Below the pieces are notes generated by a model that searched no databases, was not told where the DNA came from, and saw nothing but the letters and a program-made list of their open reading frames with translations. Positions 14,451 to 19,372 of a DNA stretch of 19,372 bases are shown here, in pieces. A program made the position numbers and the translations under genes. The stretch covers positions 1-19,372 of the forward strand of contig JBKPBQ010000441.1 in the NCBI GenBank assembly GCA_046726955.1, given 5' to 3'. The stretch is from CAVPGH01 sp046726955 (lineage in GTDB: Bacteria; Acidobacteriota; Vicinamibacteria; Fen-336). Every line of letters starts with the position of its first letter. The first letter of the stretch is position 1.

Positions 14451-14477
14451 CCTCCTGGGCCGGGTGATCCCTGGCCC
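14451..14477 (-). promoter_or_regulatory. 5'-UTR hairpin abutting the AGGAGG of the CHRD gene
   Basis: On the minus strand GGGCC-A-GGG, loop ATCA, CCC-GGCCC forms an 8-bp stem with one bulged A (14477-14457), immediately followed by AGGAGG (14456-14451), 8 nt before ATG. This is the only perfect Shine-Dalgarno noticed in the window. The hairpin could modulate ribosome access, stabilise the mRNA, or be a remnant of a terminator without a U-tract. Confidence 0.35.
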
Positions 14478-14605
14478 GGAAGTCGATCCGAGCAAACGAA
14501 GTGCCACGAAAGGCTTGGGAGCGGGGGGCCGCGCGGGACGGCCGAGGCGTGTAAATTGAGGGACCCGGTCGCGCAGTTCTACAAGCCGACTCGCCAGCCC
14601 TCCGG

Positions 14606-15139
14606 CTAGTAGCGAATCAGGCTCAGGACCTCGCGGTCGCCCAGCCTCTTCCGCCCGTCGAGGAAGCCGAGCTCGATCAGGAAGGCATAGGCCGCCACCT
14701 TCCCTCCCATCTTCTCGACGAGGTCGCCCGTCGCCCGAGCCGTGCCCCCGGTGGCGATGACGTCGTCCACGACGAGCACGCGGTCGCCCGGCGCGATCGC
14801 GTCCTCGTGGATCTCGACGCAGTCCTGGCCGTATTCGAGGTCGTACGTCATCCGCAGCGTGCGCGCGGGGAGCTTGCCTGGCTTGCGCACGGGAATGAAC
14901 CCCATCCCCAGCCGCAGCGCGAGCGCGCTTCCAAGGATGAAGCCCCGGCTCTCCACGGCGACCACCTTGTCGGCCCGGTGGTCCGCGCAGAGCACGGTGA
15001 AGAGGTCGAGAGCGCGGCGGAACGCCTCGGGGTCCTTGAGAAGGGTCGTGATGTCCTTGAACACGATGCCCGGCTTGGGAAAGTCGGGCACGTCGCGGAT
15101 CGCCTTCTTCAGCGACTCGATCTGGCCCTCGATGTCCAT
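14606..15139 (-). CDS. apt: Adenine phosphoribosyltransferase
   Basis: A 177-aa enzyme of normal length that joins adenine and PRPP to give AMP in purine salvage. The N-terminal IRDVPDFPKPGIVFKDIT is diagnostic of Apt. ESRGF (63-67) and the PRPP-binding loop VLVVDDVIATGGTA (121-134) with its two acidic residues are intact. ATG 15139 has GGAGGCGGAAGG just upstream. It lies 15 bp after the acylphosphatase stop and ends the row of genes before a 163-bp gap leading to the CHRD gene. The gap contains no gene and only short inverted repeats. Confidence 0.97.
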   Translation of the reverse strand: MDIEGQIESLKKAIRDVPDFPKPGIVFKDITTLLKDPEAFRRALDLFTVLCADHRADKVVAVESRGFILGSALALRLGMGFIPVRKPGKLPARTLRMTYDLEYGQDCVEIHEDAIAPGDRVLVVDDVIATGGTARATGDLVEKMGGKVAAYAFLIELGFLDGRKRLGDREVLSLIRY

Positions 15140-15154
15140 CCTTCCGCCTCCCGA

Positions 15155-15421
15155 CTAACGAATGGAGAACCCGGAATCGCCGCGCTCCTCGATGGGAGCG
15201 CGGTCGAGCCCGCTCACCGACGAGAAGTCCGGGCCGGTCCGCAGCCGCGCTTCGAAGTCGCGCAGCGCCGGCTCCATGCCCTCCGCCACCACCTCCACCG
15301 TCCCGTCCGGCCGGTTGCGCGCGTATCCGGTGACGCCGAGGGCCTCGGCCTGCCTGCGGGCGAAGTACCTGTACCCCACTCCCTGCACTCGACCCTGGAC
15401 GATGAAACGGAAGGCGGGCAT
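15155..15421 (-). CDS. acyP: Acylphosphatase
   Basis: An 88-aa enzyme that hydrolyses acyl-phosphates such as carbamoyl- or acetyl-phosphate in the cytoplasm. The signature GRVQGVGYRYFARRQA contains the catalytic Arg18, and GYARNRPDGTVEVVAEG contains the catalytic Asn36. Length is typical (about 90). The C-terminus (SGFSIR) is close to the usual xxFxIR/xxFxI(V/R)x end. It starts at ATG 15421, 22 bp after the flavoprotein stop, and is followed 15 bp later by apt, so it is probably part of the same transcript. Confidence 0.95.
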   Translation of the reverse strand: MPAFRFIVQGRVQGVGYRYFARRQAEALGVTGYARNRPDGTVEVVAEGMEPALRDFEARLRTGPDFSSVSGLDRAPIEERGDSGFSIR

Positions 15422-15443
15422 CGGCGACCGGAGACTAGCACAG

Positions 15444-16667
15444 TCACGTCCGCCGCTCGGCGAGGCCGCGCGCGGCCGCCCAGCCGCTCGACCACGCCCA
15501 CTGGAAGTTGAAGCCGCCGAGGCGGCCGTCCACGTCGAGCATCTCCCCGACGAGGAAGAGCCCGGGGCACCGTCGCGACGCCATCGTCGCCGGCTCCACC
15601 TCGTCGAGGCGCACGCCCCCCGCGGTCGCCTCCGCGAAGTTCCAGCCCCGGCTGTCCCGCACGGGAAGCTCCCACTCGAGGAGCGCGCGGACGAGCCGCT
15701 TCCGGTCCTCGCGGAGGAGCCGCCCGAGGCGGGAGTCCGGGTCGATCCCGACGGCTCGCGGGACCGCGGACGCGACTGCGGCGGGCAACCAGGCGCCGAG
15801 CGCGCTCTTGACGGCGCGATGGGGGCTCTCGCGAGCCGCGGCGACGAGAGCCGACTCGATCGCCTCCCAGTCGCGGCCGGGGACGAGGCTCGCGGTCACG
15901 CGAACACCGGGGTCGTCGCGGACCGCGTGGTGCCAGAAGCGAGAGGCGTCGAGGGCGGCGGGACCGCTGATCCCGAAATGGGTCCAGAGAAGCGCGCCGC
16001 GCTGCCGCACGCGCGGCCGCGTGTGGATCGCGATCTCCGCCTCGTGCGACACGCCCGCCAGCCCCGAATGGAAGCTCCCGTCGAGGACGAGCGGGGCGAG
16101 GGCCGGCGTGCGCGGCGTGAGCGAGTGTCCGAGGCTCTCGGCGAGCGCGTAGCCGCCGCCGTCGCTGCCCGTCTTGGGAAGCGACAGCCCGCCGGTCGCG
16201 AGCACGACGGCGTCCGCGTCCAGCTCCCCCCGGCTCGTGCGCAGGCGGAAGGCCGTCCCTTCCTTCGTGATCCCCAGGACGCGGTGACCGGGCCGGATCG
16301 CAACCCCGCGCTTCTCGGCCTCGCCCTCGAGCGCTTCCAGCACCGTCCGCGCCCGGTTCGCGTCGGGAAAGAGCTTGCCGTCCTCTTCCTCGTGCAGCGA
16401 GACGCCGATCTCCCGGAAGAACGCGACGGCCGCTTCCGCCGGGAATGCGCGGAGCACGCGCCGCACCACGTGACGGCTGCCGCCGCGGAAGTCGCGCTCG
16501 GTGACGACGGTGTTCGTGACGTTGCAGCGCCCGCCGCCGCTGACGAGGATCTTGGCGCCGATGCGGGTGGCGCCGTCGAGCGCCACGAGCGGACCGGAGA
16601 CGCCCCTGCGGGCAGCGAAGATGGCGGCGGCGAGGCCCGCCGCCCCTGCGCCCACCACGGCGATCAC
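15444..16667 (-). CDS. NAD(P)/FAD-dependent oxidoreductase, HI0933/BaiN-like
   Basis: A 407-aa flavoprotein from GTG 16667. The N-terminal Rossmann FAD motif is VGAGAAGLAAA (5-15). The family-specific GAKILVSGGGRCNVTN is at 37-52. Further landmarks are VVLATGGLSLPKTGSDGGGY, LLWTHFGISGPAAL and the C-terminal second FAD contact GLFLVGEMLDVDGRLGGFNFQWAWSSG. These define the HI0933/YhiN/BaiN family (aminoacetone oxidase-like annotations occur; BaiN reduces bile acids in gut clostridia). The true substrate here is unknown. A 138-bp inserted element now lies 13 bp upstream of its start; without it, it would follow the ACT/DUF5612 gene by about 13 bp. Confidence 0.92.
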   Translation of the reverse strand: MIAVVGAGAAGLAAAIFAARRGVSGPLVALDGATRIGAKILVSGGGRCNVTNTVVTERDFRGGSRHVVRRVLRAFPAEAAVAFFREIGVSLHEEEDGKLFPDANRARTVLEALEGEAEKRGVAIRPGHRVLGITKEGTAFRLRTSRGELDADAVVLATGGLSLPKTGSDGGGYALAESLGHSLTPRTPALAPLVLDGSFHSGLAGVSHEAEIAIHTRPRVRQRGALLWTHFGISGPAALDASRFWHHAVRDDPGVRVTASLVPGRDWEAIESALVAAARESPHRAVKSALGAWLPAAVASAVPRAVGIDPDSRLGRLLREDRKRLVRALLEWELPVRDSRGWNFAEATAGGVRLDEVEPATMASRRCPGLFLVGEMLDVDGRLGGFNFQWAWSSGWAAARGLAERRT

Positions 16668-16680
16668 GCGAGGCGCCGCG

Positions 16681-16818
16681 CTAGCAGGGTGCTGAAAAAG
16701 CAGCCTTTGACAGACGCGCGCGCCGTGGTCTCGAAATCCGGCATCGGCCCATCAGGCTAGCTGCGGGGACCCATTACCGCCGCGCGCCGCGAGAGGACAC
16801 TTTTCAGCACCCTGCTAG
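16681..16818. mobile_element. MITE-like element with 14-bp inverted repeats and CTAG ends
   Basis: The outer 18 bp are perfect inverted repeats: CTAGCAGGGTGCTGAAAA at 16681-16698 and its complement at 16801-16818. CTAG is its own complement, so it may be a duplicated 4-bp target site flanking a 14-bp repeat CAGGGTGCTGAAAA. The 102-bp centre has no reading frame or transposase remnant that I can recognise. This fits a miniature element mobilised in trans by an insertion sequence that targets CTAG/YTAR. The right CTAG includes the stop codon of the DUF5612 gene (16815-16817). Confidence 0.75.
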
Positions 16819-17474
16819 AAGACGCGTCGGGTCAAGCGGTCGAGGCTGAACTTTGCCGTCTCCGCCACCGCCATCACCGCCATCACTCCCGCCTGGACGG
16901 GATCGGTGACGACGAGGTCGGCCGCGTCGGGAACGCTTCCCGCCATGTTGAGGCTGATCACGAGCAGGCCCCGGGCCCTCACCTCGCGCACCGCCTTCTC
17001 GATGTCCCCGCCCATGAGCGCGCCCGCGAGCACGAGCGCGCGCGCGCGGGGAAGCCGCGTCACCGCCCGCACCGCCTCCGCGAGCGGCGTCTCCCCCACG
17101 AGCGGGATCGTGTCCACCGAGATGTGCTCGCCCCGGATGTTGTGGCGGTCGGCTTCGGAGATGGCACCGATCGCCACCTGTCCGACCTGGGCCCCACCGC
17201 CCACGATGATGATGCGCTTGCCGTAGATGCGCTGGAGCGTGGGCACGCGCTCCAAGGCGCGGACCGCGGGCATCGCCTGGAGCTCGGCCACGAGCGCATC
17301 GGCTTCGCCGGGCAGCGCGATCTCGAAGTAGACGCGGCTCTCCACGGGCCCGCGCTCCACGATCTCGACCGACGTGATGTCGCCCTGGTGCCGGGCGATC
17401 GCGGCGGCGAGCGCGGACAGGATGCCGGGGCCGCTCTCCGTCCGGACGTCGATGCCGATCGTCTCGCTGCTCAA
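16815..17474 (-). CDS. ACT-domain protein, DUF5612-like
   Basis: A 219-aa protein from TTG 17474; an in-frame stop just upstream leaves no other good start. Residues 1-70 form an ACT-like regulatory domain (GIDVRTESGPGILSALAAAIARHQGDITSVEIVE). The rest carries YGKRIIIVGGGAQVGQVAIGAISEADRHN, a glycine-rich turn that could bind a nucleotide, then SVDTIPLVGE, LVLAGALMGG, ISLNMAGSVPDAADLVVTDP and VMAVMAVAETAKF. I recognise this as the DUF5612 type, which I associate mainly with archaea, methanogens among them. Function is unknown; ACT domains usually sense amino acids. It follows the SH3-barrel gene by 15 bp. Its stop codon is shared with the end of the inserted element, and the protein seems complete. 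Confidence 0.75.
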   Translation of the reverse strand: MSSETIGIDVRTESGPGILSALAAAIARHQGDITSVEIVERGPVESRVYFEIALPGEADALVAELQAMPAVRALERVPTLQRIYGKRIIIVGGGAQVGQVAIGAISEADRHNIRGEHISVDTIPLVGETPLAEAVRAVTRLPRARALVLAGALMGGDIEKAVREVRARGLLVISLNMAGSVPDAADLVVTDPVQAGVMAVMAVAETAKFSLDRLTRRVF

Positions 17475-17489
17475 GGGTGCCCGATCCTA

Positions 17490-18653
17490 CTAGAAGCGCA
17501 CCCGCAGGCCCAGCGCGACGAAGAACCCGCCGGCGTCGATCTTGGTCGTGTTCGCGTCGTCGATCTTGAACTCGACCGAGGCCCGGCTATAGCGCACGGC
17601 GAGCGCCCCTCCCACCCTCTCGGAGAACCGATACTCGAGCTCGCCGCCCACGTTGAAGCCGGCCTTGCTCTCGCTCGGCGACAGGATGGGCACGTTCGTC
17701 ACCGTGATGTCGTCGTAGGGGTAGGACTGCGTGTACTGCGGCAGACCGATGAGGCTCGGCTTCACCTGGACGAAGTACGACAAGCCGCCGAAGAGCGCGT
17801 AGCCGACCTTGTCCGAGGTCCCGGCGTAGACCAGGTCCGCGTGGATGGTCGCCTCCTTGTGCGTGAGGTCCTCCACGGTCCCCGACACGACGCGCGGCCG
17901 ATCGAGGTACAGCGGGTGCGGGAAATGTCCCGTGTACTCGGCGGAGCCGCTCCGTCTCGTGTACGAGAAGACGGCCTCCGCGCCCACGTGGTCCGTGAAG
18001 AGGTAGCGCAGCCCCGCTTCCCCGCCGTACCCGAGGTCGTAGGAATTGGCGACGTCGAGCGTGCCCTGCTCGGCGAACTCCGTGAACGTGCGCGACTCGC
18101 TGAACTCCAGCTTCGCCGGGAGGACGCCGGCGTTGAGGCTGAAGACGAACCGCGTGCGCTCCGGCACTCCGGCCGCGACGGCGGGAGTCGGGGCCACCGG
18201 CGGCGGCGGAGTCACGGGACGCGGAGGTGTTACGGGCGCCGTCTCGACAACGGGCGGCGGCTCGACCGGTCGCGGGGCGGGCGGCGGAGGCGGAGCCGCT
18301 GGACGCGGCGTGGGCGTCGGTCGAGGAGCCACCGGCGCAGGCGCTGGAGGCGCGGCCGTTTCCGTGGCCACGACCTGCACGTCGGCCTGGCTGATGAAGC
18401 CCTTCACGCCGTTCGCACCCTTGACGGTGGAGCTCACCACGCGCACCGAGTACCAGTCGCCCGTCTTCTCCACGGCCTCGAGCTCCGCGCCCTTCTCCAG
18501 GTCGAGGAGGTGGAACGAGTCGGAAGCAGCCCGGCTGTAGAGCGGAGCCTTCGCGGAGGTCACACGGAGACGCTCCGCGGCCTCCCCGCCCGCGGCCGAA
18601 AGGACGAGCGCGAGGACGGCAAGGATGCCGACGGCGGATCGCCGCCGAGTCAT
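17490..18653 (-). CDS. SH3 / Pro-rich linker / outer-membrane beta-barrel protein
   Basis: A 387-aa protein from ATG 18653. Signal peptide about 1-26 (ILAVLALVLSAAGGEAA), bacterial SH3-like domain about 29-96 (LRVTSAKAPLYSRAASDS, DWYSVRVV, GVKGFISQADVQVV), then a linker about 99-166 rich in Pro and Ala. From about 170 there are alternating amphipathic strands (FVFSLNAGVLPAKLEF, YDLGYGGEAGLRYLF, VGAEAVFSYTRRSG, KVGYALFGGLSYFVQVKP, AGFNVGGELEYRFSE), ending in FFVALGLRVRF. The terminal Phe is the usual BAM recognition signal, so an 8-strand-type outer-membrane barrel with a periplasmic SH3 domain is likely. The SH3 domain may contact peptidoglycan. Its ATG overlaps the metalloprotease stop as ATGA. 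Confidence 0.85.
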   Translation of the reverse strand: MTRRRSAVGILAVLALVLSAAGGEAAERLRVTSAKAPLYSRAASDSFHLLDLEKGAELEAVEKTGDWYSVRVVSSTVKGANGVKGFISQADVQVVATETAAPPAPAPVAPRPTPTPRPAAPPPPPAPRPVEPPPVVETAPVTPPRPVTPPPPVAPTPAVAAGVPERTRFVFSLNAGVLPAKLEFSESRTFTEFAEQGTLDVANSYDLGYGGEAGLRYLFTDHVGAEAVFSYTRRSGSAEYTGHFPHPLYLDRPRVVSGTVEDLTHKEATIHADLVYAGTSDKVGYALFGGLSYFVQVKPSLIGLPQYTQSYPYDDITVTNVPILSPSESKAGFNVGGELEYRFSERVGGALAVRYSRASVEFKIDDANTTKIDAGGFFVALGLRVRF

Positions 18654-19372
18654 CGGATCACCCCCACCGCCTGCCAGGCCTGGGTGACCGCGCGCGCCGG
18701 CGCGCTGCCCGCCCCGAAGAGCTCCTGCGCGGAAGCGATCGTGGCGTTGGCCGCGTCGGCGAAGCCCGAGCTCGGGACGATCTTCGTCGTGAAGGCCCGG
18801 TAGAAGACGCGCTCGATCTGCTCGCGGTTCGAGGCCCCGACTCCCTGCACGGTGAGCCCCGACGTGCGGTTCTGCCCGCCCTCGATCGCGAGGAAATAGG
18901 CCTGGTTGGGTATTCCGGCGAGAGAGTGCGGCTCGCAGATGCTGGGGGCGGCGACGTTGTCTGGGTCTCCGAAGAGGCCCGGGTTGCCCATGTCGCGGAA
19001 GCCGTTCGGCCAGATGTCCTCGCCGAGCCTGTAGTTCGCTCCCGCCGGCCGCTGGTAGAAAGACGTCCCCACCCCCATCTGGTCCGAGAAAGATTCGTTG
19101 AGCGCGTCGGACTCGCAGCTTCCGCCGAGCCCGTTGCTGAACTTGCTCACGCCGTGCGTGATCTCGTGGGCCACGACCTCGAGGCTGCCCGCGAACGACT
19201 TCACGGCGCCCCCGGGCACGAGGCCGGCCGGCAACCCTACGCCGTAGACCATGATGTTGTAGCCGGGCAGGTTGCCGCAGCAGAAGAACGCGTTCGCGAA
19301 GAACGCCGGGACCTGGTCGCCGTAGAGAAAGAAGTCCGAGAGCCGCGCGGGATTGACGAACTGCGGGATCGG
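18650..19372 (-). CDS. M4 (thermolysin-like) metalloprotease, C-terminal part
   Basis: The 5' end lies beyond the right edge; about 240 codons are visible. The zinc motif HEITHGV is at 19168-19148, followed by ALNESFSDQMG, which carries the third zinc ligand Glu of thermolysin-family enzymes. EPHSLAGIPNQAYFLAIEGG supplies the His that stabilises the transition state in M4 peptidases (thermolysin His231 position). The C-terminal helical region (REQIERVFYRAFTTKIVP, VTQAWQAVGV) is typical of the M4 C-terminal domain. Such enzymes are secreted as proenzymes; the propeptide would be off the edge. Its stop overlaps the SH3-barrel start, so the pair is probably co-translated. Confidence 0.9.
   Translation of the reverse strand, partial: PIPQFVNPARLSDFFLYGDQVPAFFANAFFCCGNLPGYNIMVYGVGLPAGLVPGGAVKSFAGSLEVVAHEITHGVSKFSNGLGGSCESDALNESFSDQMGVGTSFYQRPAGANYRLGEDIWPNGFRDMGNPGLFGDPDNVAAPSICEPHSLAGIPNQAYFLAIEGGQNRTSGLTVQGVGASNREQIERVFYRAFTTKIVPSSGFADAANATIASAQELFGAGSAPARAVTQAWQAVGVIR

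Noticed and set aside
1..19372. CRISPR array, rRNA genes or a replication origin
   Set aside because: No regularly spaced direct repeats, rRNA-like sequence or clustered DnaA boxes were seen.

Overview
This is a GC-rich window (roughly 70% by eye) packed with genes on the minus strand. The genes come from a diderm, heterotrophic bacterium. LolA- and LolB-like proteins, lipobox lipoproteins, a C-terminal-Phe beta-barrel protein and SppA all point to an outer membrane. Codon use, frequent GTG/TTG starts and the gene content suggest an Acidobacteriota-like or neighbouring deep-branching soil/groundwater lineage, but no phylogenetic marker here settles the phylum. Only two coding stretches lie on the plus strand: a zinc-ribbon/TPR/metallopeptidase membrane protein and a collapsed sulfatase remnant.

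Layout, right to left, which is the direction of most transcription. (a) 19372-15444: a partial M4 metalloprotease overlaps an SH3/Pro-rich/beta-barrel protein by ATGA. An ACT-domain DUF5612-type protein follows, then a 138-bp MITE-like element with CTAG ends, then a BaiN/HI0933-type flavoprotein. Acylphosphatase (15421-15155) and adenine phosphoribosyltransferase (15139-14606) continue the run with small gaps. (b) 14442-13585: a CHRD lipoprotein, a plus-strand sulfatase remnant, and tRNA-Arg(CCU) with an encoded CCA tail. (c) 13585-11114: a YfgM-like TPR membrane protein and SppA, just downstream of the tRNA. (d) 9587-11104 (+): the zinc-ribbon/TPR/peptidase-MA protein, convergent with sppA. 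(e) 9511-6159: DUF362 protein, GHMP sugar kinase, elongation factor P, thymidine kinase. (f) 6071 to beyond position 1: an unrecognised 158-aa protein, then a divergent RNA 3'-phosphate cyclase homologue. This leads a chain in which every junction is a 4-nt stop/start overlap: LolB-like lipoprotein, LolD/MacB-type ABC ATPase, 47-aa single-pass membrane microprotein, LolA-like protein, radical-SAM protein, and a secreted HExxH metallopeptidase that runs off the left edge.

How the genes fit together: most of the recognisable functions concern envelope biogenesis and quality control (Lol-like carriers, ABC ATPase, SppA, YfgM-like protein, several metallopeptidases, SH3-barrel protein). Housekeeping nucleotide and translation genes are mixed in (tdk, apt, efp, tRNA-Arg, rtcA-like).

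The best candidate for something undescribed is the tightly coupled cassette in (f). It has carrier-like proteins and a Lol/MacB-type ATPase but no visible permease, and it includes a membrane microprotein and a radical-SAM enzyme. Other points worth a second look are the EF-P whose loop lacks the usual Lys/Arg, the divergent RtcA homologue, and the element sitting exactly on a stop codon.
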